Source of the DNA: a virus
Virus record (IMG/VR): IMGVR_UViG_3300020442_003619
Coordinates: 1 to 27,343 of that record
Strand: one strand, 5' to 3'
Length of the DNA stretch: 27,343 bases
Positions 6,053 through 12,573 of this stretch are shown here, piece after piece (the stretch's first letter is position 1; every line of letters begins with the position of its first letter). Both the position numbers and the translations under genes were made by a program. The notes beneath the pieces are model-generated. The model searched no databases. It saw nothing but the letters and a program-made list of their open reading frames with translations, and was not told the DNA's origin.

Positions 6053-6288
6053 TACATAGAGCACCAATGACAAAAAAAGAAATGCTTGATAATATAGATA
6101 TTGATGGCATTCAAAGAGAAAGAGAAAATTTAGAACATATGCCAAATCAAAAATGGCATCAAATAGTTAGTTTTGTAAAATCTGGAATTAGATTAGGGGG
6201 ATATTTTCTTCTACTATTTAATTTGGAGGTTGCAGTGGGGATTCTTATATTATCGGAAATAATAGGAATCGTAGAAGAATTAGTATAA
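6049..6288 (+). CDS. Small membrane protein, unknown function
   Basis: The product has 79 residues. The ATG at 6049 overlaps the CorA-like stop as ATGA, implying translational coupling; a second in-frame ATG at 6067 would also work. The first 47 residues are polar and charged. A hydrophobic region from about residue 50 to 75 (GGYFLLLFNLEVAVGILILSEIIGIV) is long enough for one membrane helix or a tight hairpin. Together with the two preceding genes it makes a cluster of three small overlapping membrane proteins. The function is not recognisable; a shared complex is only suggested by the overlaps. Confidence 0.6.
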   Translation: MIHRAPMTKKEMLDNIDIDGIQRERENLEHMPNQKWHQIVSFVKSGIRLGGYFLLLFNLEVAVGILILSEIIGIVEELV

Positions 6289-6305
6289 CAAATTAAATTA
6301 AAATT

Positions 6306-6557
6306 ATGAGTAAAGTACTTTATTTTACTGCCCCTTGGTGTGGACCTTGTAGAATGTTAGGTCCAATCATGGATGGCTTAAGTGGTCAAATTCCATTTTC
6401 AAAAATTGATATTGATAATGATATGGAAACAGCTGCTAAATATAGTGTTAGGAGTGTCCCAACACTACTTAAAATCGATTCTTCTGGTGAGCAAGTAGGC
6501 GATAGATTAGTTGGCTTAGCACAAGCAGAAGAAATTAAAAAATGGTATAATGGGTAA
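6306..6557 (+). CDS. Thioredoxin/glutaredoxin-like protein
   Basis: The product has 83 residues. The redox motif WCGPC is at residues 11-15, right after the first beta strand, and the cis-proline signature SVPT sits at about residues 50-53. A KIDIDND strand-turn lies between them. The length is short for bacterial thioredoxin (about 105) and lacks its first strand and helix, giving a compact form like other phage thioredoxins. It probably reduces disulfides in the cytoplasm, for example to support ribonucleotide reductase or other phage enzymes. Its 3' end overlaps queD by 8 nt, placing it in the deazaguanine operon. Confidence 0.93.
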   Translation: MSKVLYFTAPWCGPCRMLGPIMDGLSGQIPFSKIDIDNDMETAAKYSVRSVPTLLKIDSSGEQVGDRLVGLAQAEEIKKWYNG

Positions 6558-7014
6558 ATTTCAATCAAGTAAAGTTTTTGACGGATTTAGTACAGTGTTT
6601 CGTCAATGGAAAGCTGAAACAACACACTGTAGATTTGTACACGGTTATGGAATTTCATTTAAAGTTTACTTTGAGGGTGAATTAGATGAAAGAAATTGGG
6701 TTTGGGATTTTGGAGGTATGAAAAGAGCTAAAACTAAAATTGATGGTTTAGCTCCTAAAGAATGGATGGATTATATGTTTGACCATACTTTAGTAGTTGC
6801 TGAAGATGATCCTGAATTAAGAGCATTTCAACAAATGGATGTTGCAGGAGTAGCTCAAGTAAGAGTTATTGAAGCAACTGGCGCTGAAAAATTTGCTGAA
6901 TATATTTATAACAAGCTTAATGAGTTTGTACTTACTGAAACTGATGGTAGAGTTAGAGTTACCAAAGTTAAGTTCATGGAACACGGTAAAAATGCAGCTT
7001 ATTATAGCGAATAA
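6550..7014 (+). CDS. queD: QueD-like 6-carboxytetrahydropterin synthase
   Basis: The product has 154 residues. QueD converts 7,8-dihydroneopterin triphosphate to 6-carboxytetrahydropterin, the second step of 7-deazaguanine synthesis. Family signatures are visible: THCRFVHGYG (residues 25-34, the catalytic Cys and His zinc-ligand region), VWDFGGMK (51-58), FDHTLVV (77-83), EATGAEKFAEYIYNKL (108-123, with the conserved Glu at 113) and a C-terminal KFMEHGKNAAYY. In textbook QueD the zinc motif is HGH; here the third position is tyrosine (HGY), and the first His-Cys spacing is compressed. Such a variant seems to be a distinct QueD subgroup, so activity is likely but less certain than for a canonical enzyme. 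It overlaps the thioredoxin gene and is followed by queE. Confidence 0.85.
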   Translation: MGKFQSSKVFDGFSTVFRQWKAETTHCRFVHGYGISFKVYFEGELDERNWVWDFGGMKRAKTKIDGLAPKEWMDYMFDHTLVVAEDDPELRAFQQMDVAGVAQVRVIEATGAEKFAEYIYNKLNEFVLTETDGRVRVTKVKFMEHGKNAAYYSE

Positions 7015-7056
7015 GTTTTATATAGTGACTGTAAAACCACTTAAAAAAATTAACAT

Positions 7057-7839
7057 ATGCATAAAAAATTAAAAAGGATAGAGGACTATCAAAAGACTCT
7101 AGGGGTGTTAGAACTTTACACCGCAGTACAATCAGAAGGTTCAAGACAAGGTTATCCTACAATTGTTGTTAGGACATCAGGATGCACACATAGATGCTAT
7201 TTTGGAGAAGGTGGATGGTGTGATTCTTGGTATACAAGTATCCATCCAGAAAAAGGTACTTTTTGTTTCCAAGATATTATAGACATGTATGATGCAAATC
7301 CTCATATTAAGGAGATGATGTTGACAGGAGGTTCTCCTACAATGCATCCCGCTTTAGTAAACGAACTTACACATTTTGCGAAAGATAGAGAGATTTTTAT
7401 TACAATTGAAACAGAAGGATCCCATTTTCTGGCTACAGATTATCCTATTAATCTCTTATCTATTAGTCCTAAGTTTAGCAACAGTATACCAGTGGTGGGA
7501 GCTTTAACTCCTCAAGGAGCTGTTGTAGATGAAAAAATGGTTAAAAAACATAATTCAAAAAGATGTAATGTTGAAGCCATTAAACAATCTATTGAGTATC
7601 ATGATGATTATCATATCAAACCAGTATTAGATAAAGAATTATCTATGGTAGGTGAGGTAGAAGAATTCCTAAAAGAATGTAATATCCCAGATCATAAAGT
7701 TTGGGCTATGCCTGCAGGTGATGATAGGGAATCATTAATGGAATCTTATGGACCAGTTATGAATTTCGTTAGAGATAGAGGATGGAGATATACAGGTCGT
7801 TCTCATATTATGGCGTTTAATACTGAACGTTGTGTCTAG
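7057..7839 (+). CDS. queE: QueE-like 7-carboxy-7-deazaguanine synthase (radical SAM)
   Basis: The product has 260 residues. QueE is a radical-SAM enzyme that turns 6-carboxytetrahydropterin into CDG. Visible features are LYTAVQSEG (20-28, the EGE-like start), RTSGC (39-43), the Fe-S cysteines C43, C47 and C55 followed by D56 (WCDSW), LTGGSPTMH (89-97, the SAM-binding GGEP equivalent), IETEGS (117-122), SISPKF (135-140) and a late MPAGDD. Cysteine spacing is CX3CX7C, not the usual CX3CX2C, which fits QueE variants with an expanded cluster loop. It has an ordinary ATG with a 42-nt gap after queD and overlaps a possible 44-aa gene at its end. Confidence 0.92.
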   Translation: MHKKLKRIEDYQKTLGVLELYTAVQSEGSRQGYPTIVVRTSGCTHRCYFGEGGWCDSWYTSIHPEKGTFCFQDIIDMYDANPHIKEMMLTGGSPTMHPALVNELTHFAKDREIFITIETEGSHFLATDYPINLLSISPKFSNSIPVVGALTPQGAVVDEKMVKKHNSKRCNVEAIKQSIEYHDDYHIKPVLDKELSMVGEVEEFLKECNIPDHKVWAMPAGDDRESLMESYGPVMNFVRDRGWRYTGRSHIMAFNTERCV

Positions 7840-7966
7840 AGAAGAAGCATTAGAAATTTTAGAAGAAATTGAGGAAAATGTTGGTGTTTGTTGTGCTATC
7901 ACAATGGAACCTGATGAAGTACTTGTTCTTATAGATAAATTAAAAGAATATTTAAATGAAAATTAA
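7832..7966 (+). CDS. Possible 44-aa acidic protein (GTG start)
   Basis: A GTG at 7832 opens a 44-codon frame that fills the space between queE (overlap 8 nt) and the oxygenase gene (overlap 11 nt). The predicted peptide is acidic and helical (REEALEILEEIEENVG, then VCCAITMEPDEVLVLIDKLKEYL), with a Cys-Cys pair. Codon choice looks like that of neighbouring genes, and no other frame explains this stretch. The weak point is the lack of an ATG. It could also start at the internal ATG at 7904, giving about 20 residues. No function is suggested. Confidence 0.45.
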   Translation: MSREEALEILEEIEENVGVCCAITMEPDEVLVLIDKLKEYLNEN

Positions 7967-8564
7967 AGACGCAATTGGTATTTTTGATAATGTTTTTACT
8001 GAAGCTGAATGTAAAGACCTTATTAATATATTAGAAGAAGCTAAAATCAATGGTGAAACTTATAAGGGAGAAAGTGGTCAAGGAGGTGATACTCAGATTA
8101 AAAAATCTACTGATTTTAATATTCTTTTAAATAAAAAATATAGTTATGCCTCTTCTTCAGTAATGGGTAAATTTAATAATACTTTATCTAATGAATATTT
8201 AGATAACTTTCCAGGTGTTGAGGATTATTATCATCATAGAATTGTAAATGGAAAAACATATTATCCTTTATTACAAATTCAAAAATATGATAAAGGTTCT
8301 GGGCATTATAATACTTGGCATGTTGAACAAGAAGATTTAAGAACATCTGAAAGAGTATTTGTATTTATTCTTTATTTAAATGATGTAGAAGAAGGAGGTG
8401 AAACAGGATTTTTAATAAAAGAAGATGGGGAGTATATTAAAGTAAAACCTAAAACAGGTAGATTAATTATACACCCAGCATCTTGGCCTTTTGTTCATAA
8501 AGGATTTAAACCTGAATCATCAGATAAGTACATTCTAACAACTTGGTTATGTTGGAATCAATAA
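7956..8564 (+). CDS. 2-oxoglutarate/Fe(II) oxygenase, prolyl-4-hydroxylase-like
   Basis: The product has 202 residues. The C-terminal half shows the double-stranded beta-helix core of the prolyl 4-hydroxylase type. YNTWHVEQED (118-127) carries iron ligands H122 and E124 (an HxE in place of the usual HxD), followed by FVFILYLNDVEEGGETGF (135-152), VKPKTGRLIIHP (163-174), distal ligand H181 in VHKG, and K191 as the likely 2-oxoglutarate anchor before a WLCW end. Such enzymes are common in marine phages and hydroxylate proteins or nucleobases; the substrate is unknown here. Its position between queE and folE raises the possibility of a role in base modification, but that is only context. Confidence 0.85.
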   Translation: MKIKDAIGIFDNVFTEAECKDLINILEEAKINGETYKGESGQGGDTQIKKSTDFNILLNKKYSYASSSVMGKFNNTLSNEYLDNFPGVEDYYHHRIVNGKTYYPLLQIQKYDKGSGHYNTWHVEQEDLRTSERVFVFILYLNDVEEGGETGFLIKEDGEYIKVKPKTGRLIIHPASWPFVHKGFKPESSDKYILTTWLCWNQ

Positions 8565-8593
8565 AACAATTTGGATATTAAATAAAATTTTAT

Positions 8594-8605
8594 TATATTA
8601 TAGTT
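8594..8605 (+). promoter_or_regulatory. Promoter-like TATATT-ATAGTT directly before folE
   Basis: TATATT (8594-8599) is followed by the same 6-nt spacer ATAGTT that precedes the ATG at 17862. The CG of the TTCGTATATT form is replaced by TT. If TATATT acts as a -10 box, the transcript would start at about the A of the folE ATG, giving a leaderless mRNA. Confidence 0.5.
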
Positions 8606-9295
8606 ATGGCAAGAAAAAAAATACACAATGATTTAGAGGTAGTACAAGAAGGATTTGCAAATGGAGTTGCACCTGGTTTTCCTCTAAGTGATAAAGAAAA
8701 ACAAAAAATGATAAATAAAGCCACTAAAGCCTATGCTAGGTTTTTAGAGGCATTAAAATGTGATTGGCAAAATGATCCTAATTCAGCTGATACACCTCAT
8801 AGAGTAGCTAAAGCCTATGTAAATGATTTATGGGCTGGTAGATATACTGCTATGTCTCCTATTACTTCTTTCCCTTCAGATGGTTATGATGGGATTGTAA
8901 TTGAGAGAAATATTCCACTAACTTCAATGTGCTCACATCACCACCAAACAATTGGAGGAGTTGTTCATATTGGTTATGTAGTTGGGGATAATGGTAGAGT
9001 AATTGGATTATCTAAGTTAAATAGAATAGTAGAATTGTTTGGAAGGAGAGGAGCAATTCAAGAACAACTAACATCAGCAATTCATAATGCTGTAGATAAA
9101 ATTTGTGAAAACAATAAAGGTGTAATTGTTACAGTAGTTGGGACACATAATTGTGTAAGTTGTAGAGGTGTTAAACATCAAGGTGCTGCTATGGTTACTA
9201 CAAAAGCAACTGGGGTGTTTAGAGATAATGATAACTTAGCTAGAAAAGAATTTTTTGATAGTTTAAAAATAAATAATGGGGGACACAATATCTAA
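8606..9295 (+). CDS. folE: GTP cyclohydrolase I
   Basis: The product has 229 residues. It converts GTP to dihydroneopterin triphosphate, the entry step for 7-deazaguanine (and folate) synthesis. Zinc ligands C109 and H112 lie in SMCSHHHQT (107-115), and C183 in THNCVSCRGV (180-189). VIGLSKLNRIVELFGRR (132-148) and QEQLTSAI (152-159) match the family core, and DTPHRVAKAYV (62-72) is the typical N-terminal helix. The protein is close in length to cellular FolE. With queD, queE and queC nearby, its role is almost surely precursor supply for the modified base. It overlaps the phosphoribosyltransferase-like gene by 20 nt. Confidence 0.96.
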   Translation: MARKKIHNDLEVVQEGFANGVAPGFPLSDKEKQKMINKATKAYARFLEALKCDWQNDPNSADTPHRVAKAYVNDLWAGRYTAMSPITSFPSDGYDGIVIERNIPLTSMCSHHHQTIGGVVHIGYVVGDNGRVIGLSKLNRIVELFGRRGAIQEQLTSAIHNAVDKICENNKGVIVTVVGTHNCVSCRGVKHQGAAMVTTKATGVFRDNDNLARKEFFDSLKINNGGHNI

Positions 9296-9665
9296 AGTAT
9301 ACCTTGAATGGTCTGAAATACATGAATGTGTAAACATATTATGTAAAAAAATTATTACTGATTATCCAAATATAGATTCAGTAATGGGTTTACCTAGAGG
9401 AGGTATGATACCAGCAGTATTAATATCACATGAATTAAATATACCCTTTGTACTCCACCCAGGTAAAAATACTTTAGTAGTAGACGATATTAATGATACA
9501 GGTGGAACATTAAGTAAAGCACCTGGTGTTTATTGGGCTACTTTACATCATAAACCTACTTCAAGTTTTCAGCATAATTTTTATGCTAAAGAAGTAGATA
9601 ACCAATGGATTGTGTATCCATGGGAAAGAGAAGATTCAGAAACAATACAAGATTATTTAAAATGA
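9276..9665 (+). CDS. Phosphoribosyltransferase-like protein
   Basis: The product has 129 residues. GLPRGGMIPAVLISHELNIP (38-57) and the PRPP-binding loop TLVVDDINDTGGT (66-78) are the hallmark of type I phosphoribosyltransferases (hypoxanthine/xanthine/orotate types). The protein is short compared with cellular enzymes (about 150-200), with a reduced hood. It could salvage a base into a nucleotide, for example a purine, or act on a deazapurine made by the neighbouring genes; the latter is speculation. The start overlaps folE and the stop overlaps the next gene (ATGA), so it is in the middle of a coupled set. Confidence 0.8.
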   Translation: MGDTISKVYLEWSEIHECVNILCKKIITDYPNIDSVMGLPRGGMIPAVLISHELNIPFVLHPGKNTLVVDDINDTGGTLSKAPGVYWATLHHKPTSSFQHNFYAKEVDNQWIVYPWEREDSETIQDYLK

Positions 9666-10237
9666 GTAAACAATTAACAATTTTTGACGAATTAAATTAC
9701 GAAATTCCTGCACCCCCATCGGTGGCTTTCGTAGATGAAGTTGAAATATTTAATGCCACATTTGGCAAACCAAACAATTATGAAGCAACAATACCAGAAA
9801 AAAAGGAATGGAAGTTCGTATACGACTTTATCCTTGAAGAACTTGAAGAGTATAAGGAAGCTTGCGAAAGAGGAGACATCGTGGAGGTTCTGGACGCTCT
9901 GTGCGATATTGCTTACGTTTCCATTGGGAACGGTACTATGTTACACGGCCTTAAGAGTAAGATATGGCCAGCATATTGTGAAGTACAAGCGTCTAATATG
10001 TCTAAAGCTTGCAAATCTGAAGAAGAAGCCTTGGATACCGTCAGGGTTCGAAGTGAGGAGCAAGGTGAGGCCTGCCATTTTGAAAAACTTGAGGAAGGAA
10101 GGTATATTGTCTACAGAACAAGAGACAAAAAGGTAATGAAATCAATTAATTACTTTAGACCTAATTTATATAAGTTTTTTACTGAGAAAGAAATTGATTC
10201 ATGTAGACCCAATTATAACCCAGGAACAATTATTTAA
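9662..10237 (+). CDS. MazG-like nucleotide pyrophosphohydrolase
   Basis: The product has 191 residues from the ATG at 9662, which overlaps the upstream stop as ATGA; a longer frame from 9605 would run inside the upstream gene. The all-alpha NTP-pyrophosphatase signature is present: EELEEYKEA (59-67) followed by DIVEVLDALCDIAYV (72-86), giving the ExxE...ExxD metal-binding pattern. CEVQASNMSKAC (106-117) is also typical. Such enzymes hydrolyse (d)NTPs to monophosphates, perhaps removing unwanted or modified nucleotides, or altering ppGpp-linked metabolism. The region 9813-10125 uses many more C/G-ending codons than its neighbours, hinting at a separate origin. The polymerase gene starts on its last base. 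Confidence 0.87.
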   Translation: MSKQLTIFDELNYEIPAPPSVAFVDEVEIFNATFGKPNNYEATIPEKKEWKFVYDFILEELEEYKEACERGDIVEVLDALCDIAYVSIGNGTMLHGLKSKIWPAYCEVQASNMSKACKSEEEALDTVRVRSEEQGEACHFEKLEEGRYIVYRTRDKKVMKSINYFRPNLYKFFTEKEIDSCRPNYNPGTII

Positions 10238-11940
10238 TGTATAAAAAGTGTTATACTACTAAGATAAAAGACAATAAATACAAAGTATATCTTTGGGATG
10301 ATATTGGCTATGATGAAATTATTTGGTATAATGCTTCTTATGTAGAAGATAATGAGGGTGATTTAAAAGGAATTAATGGGGAGAAATTAAAGAAAATAAC
10401 AAATTGGGATAGAAATACACCTAATTTACATTTTCATGATATGAAACCTCATCAAAAATATCTTGTTGAAAGATATGGTACTGCAGATGAACCTTCAACA
10501 ACACATAAAGAATTATTTTTTGATATTGAGTGTGAAATTGGAGGTGCCTTAACTGAAGAATACATTGAAAGTGCCCCTATGCCTATTACTTCTATTGCTT
10601 GGTGGGATAAACAAAATGATTGGTGGGCTATATTAATTCTTGATAAAAAAGGAGAATTAAACCACACTAAAGCTAAGAACAAAGAAATTATTCCTTGTAA
10701 AACAGAAAGTGAATTATTAGGTAAATTCCTAGAAAAATTTAGAGAAATTGATCCTGATATTTTAATTGGTTATAATAGTGATTTTTTTGATATACCTTAT
10801 CTATATTACAGAATGTGTAATGTGTTAGGTAAAGATTGGGCAGATCATTTATCACCAATTAATAAAGTTAACGCTAAAAAAAATAATGAATATTTTTTTA
10901 AACGTAATCAATTTGTAGATATAATTGGAGTTGAATCTTTAGACTATATGAGATTACACAAAAAGTATAGTTGGAAGGATGAACCAAGTTGGAAATTAGA
11001 TGCTATTGGAGAAAAGTATGCTGGTGTAAATAAAATAGAATATGAAGGTAATTTAGATCAACTATTTGAAACTGATATTCATAAATTTATTCAGTATAAC
11101 TTTCGTGATGTAGAAATACTAAAATTATTAGATGAAAAACTTCAATATATTGCTTTAACTAAAAACTTATCTCATAAGGGTAAACATAATTACAGTGAAG
11201 TTTATTCTAATAGTGTAACACAGGATGGAGCAATATCCGCTTATTTATTATCTCAAGGAATTATCCCTCCAGCTAGACATGCTAACCCAAAAGCTAAAAA
11301 AGGTTATGCAGGTGGTTATTTATTTTGTCCTAAAGCAGGATTATATAAATACATGTTTGATGAGGATTTAACATCACTGTATCCATCTATAATTATGTCT
11401 TTAAACATAGGTAGAGAAACATTTGTGGGACGTATTATAGATGCAGATGATCGTAATAATAGATTGGGTCTTAACGATTTAAAGAAACGTGATCCTGAGG
11501 AAGAATTATTAGTTAAAAATTCTAAAGATAAATCAACTAGAGTAAATGTTGGTAGATTAGTATCTATGATTGAACAAAATGAATTCTCAATATCAGCTAA
11601 CGGTTCTATTTTTTCTACTGAAAAAGAATCAACACTATCAACTGTATTAAATAAATGGTTTGATGAGAGAGTTGATTATAAAAACAAAATGAAAAAAGCA
11701 TTTAAATCAGGGGACAAAGCAATGGGAGATTATTATTACTTAATGCAATATACAATGAAAATTTTGCTTAATAGTTTATATGGTGCTACAGCTTTACCTG
11801 GATTTAGGTATGGATTACCTGAGTCTATTTTAAGTGAAGCAATTACTTTATCTGGCCACAGAATTATTCAAGAATCTGCTTTATGTGCTAATAAGCATAT
11901 GAACAAAGTAATAAGAAACGAAATTAAATTAGAAATATGA
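10237..11940 (+). CDS. 43A: Family B DNA polymerase, N-terminal part (exonuclease, palm motif A, fingers)
   Basis: The product has 567 residues. The 3'-5' exonuclease motifs are ExoI FFDIECEIGG (94-103), ExoII DILIGYNSDFFD (174-185) and ExoIII YNFRDVEIL (287-295). Polymerase motif A is DLTSLYPSII (377-386) and motif B is KILLNSLYGA (508-517). The frame then ends after about 50 more residues, before motif C (DTD) and the thumb, which are found in a separate gene at 12570. The two products together total 878 residues, close to T4/RB69 gp43 (about 900). Both key active-site aspartates would be supplied only by association of the two chains. Its stop overlaps the next start (ATGA). This is the phage replicase. 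Confidence 0.95.
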   Translation: MYKKCYTTKIKDNKYKVYLWDDIGYDEIIWYNASYVEDNEGDLKGINGEKLKKITNWDRNTPNLHFHDMKPHQKYLVERYGTADEPSTTHKELFFDIECEIGGALTEEYIESAPMPITSIAWWDKQNDWWAILILDKKGELNHTKAKNKEIIPCKTESELLGKFLEKFREIDPDILIGYNSDFFDIPYLYYRMCNVLGKDWADHLSPINKVNAKKNNEYFFKRNQFVDIIGVESLDYMRLHKKYSWKDEPSWKLDAIGEKYAGVNKIEYEGNLDQLFETDIHKFIQYNFRDVEILKLLDEKLQYIALTKNLSHKGKHNYSEVYSNSVTQDGAISAYLLSQGIIPPARHANPKAKKGYAGGYLFCPKAGLYKYMFDEDLTSLYPSIIMSLNIGRETFVGRIIDADDRNNRLGLNDLKKRDPEEELLVKNSKDKSTRVNVGRLVSMIEQNEFSISANGSIFSTEKESTLSTVLNKWFDERVDYKNKMKKAFKSGDKAMGDYYYLMQYTMKILLNSLYGATALPGFRYGLPESILSEAITLSGHRIIQESALCANKHMNKVIRNEIKLEI

Positions 11941-12200
11941 CATTAAAAAAACAAACCATAAGAAAAAATATGCATATAATTGCTAATGGTCAACCTATAA
12001 GCAAAGAAGAAGTAATAGAAATGAGTAAATTGTGGACTGAAAAACAAGAAAATGCATTTAAAAAATTTTTAAAACAGGGAGTTTTTAGATTTAAAATTAA
12101 TAATGTTATGTTTCAAATAGATGTTGATAATCCTTTAAAAGACTCGCAAGGTAATAAACCTAGTCCTATAATTAAAATTCCAGGCGATTCAAGATTTTAA
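11937..12200 (+). CDS. Small protein inserted between polymerase halves, unknown
   Basis: The product has 87 residues. It starts on the polymerase stop (ATGA) and ends 1 nt before the next gene. The N-terminus is basic (TLKKQTIRKN), then a helix with aromatic and charged residues (KLWTEKQENAFKKFLKQG, about 31-48), a beta-like stretch (FRFKINNVMFQIDV) and a polar C-terminus with NPLKDSQGNKP. There is no endonuclease motif (no GIY-YIG, LAGLIDADG or HNH), so it is not an obvious mobile gene. It may be a neutral insertion or a helper that bridges the split polymerase. Confidence 0.6.
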   Translation: MTLKKQTIRKNMHIIANGQPISKEEVIEMSKLWTEKQENAFKKFLKQGVFRFKINNVMFQIDVDNPLKDSQGNKPSPIIKIPGDSRF

Positions 12201-12201
12201 T

Positions 12202-12573
12202 ATGAAAACAATAAAAATATCAAATGGGGAGTTATTAGATAGAATTTCTATTCTAGAATTAAAAAAACTTAGAATGGAAGATTCATTTAAGTTAGCAATT
12301 GTAGAAAGAGAATTTCAACAACTTAATCCTAAAATTATTGATTTATTTACTAAAAATGATTCAACACTTCAGGTACTTTATTTGGAGTTATCAGAAGTAA
12401 ATGGTAAATTGTGGGATCTAGAAAATGAAGTAAGAGATAAAAAAATTGGTGATAAAAATTTTATAATTGCATCTAAAAAAATATTTAAACTAAATCAAAC
12501 TAGAAATAAATTAAAAAATGATATTAATATAATTACAGGTAGTGATTATAGAGATGTAAAAGAGTATTCATGA
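12202..12573 (+). CDS. DUF6165-like protein between polymerase halves
   Basis: The product has 123 residues. The start IKISNGELLDRISILELKKLRM (about residues 4-25) matches the GELxDRIxILExK pattern that I associate with DUF6165. Proteins of this family are usually found near sugar and glycosyltransferase genes and have no known biochemical role. The remainder is helical with a coiled-coil tendency (ELSEVNGKLWDLENEVRD, then IFKLNQTRNKLKND). Its usual partners, glycosyltransferases, are present in this phage but about 9 kb away, so finding it inside the polymerase region is odd. The stop overlaps the start of the polymerase C-terminal gene (ATGA). Confidence 0.65.
   Translation: MKTIKISNGELLDRISILELKKLRMEDSFKLAIVEREFQQLNPKIIDLFTKNDSTLQVLYLELSEVNGKLWDLENEVRDKKIGDKNFIIASKKIFKLNQTRNKLKNDINIITGSDYRDVKEYS

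Noticed and set aside
9605-9661. Longer N-terminus for the MazG-like protein starting at 9605
   Set aside because: It would run 57 nt inside the phosphoribosyltransferase-like gene; ATG 9662 overlapping the stop fits the neighbouring pattern.
11937-12573. Homing endonuclease, intein or intron within the polymerase gene
   Set aside because: Neither small gene has GIY-YIG, LAGLIDADG or HNH motifs; both polymerase frames have their own start/stop with ATGA overlaps; no intein splice residues at the borders.
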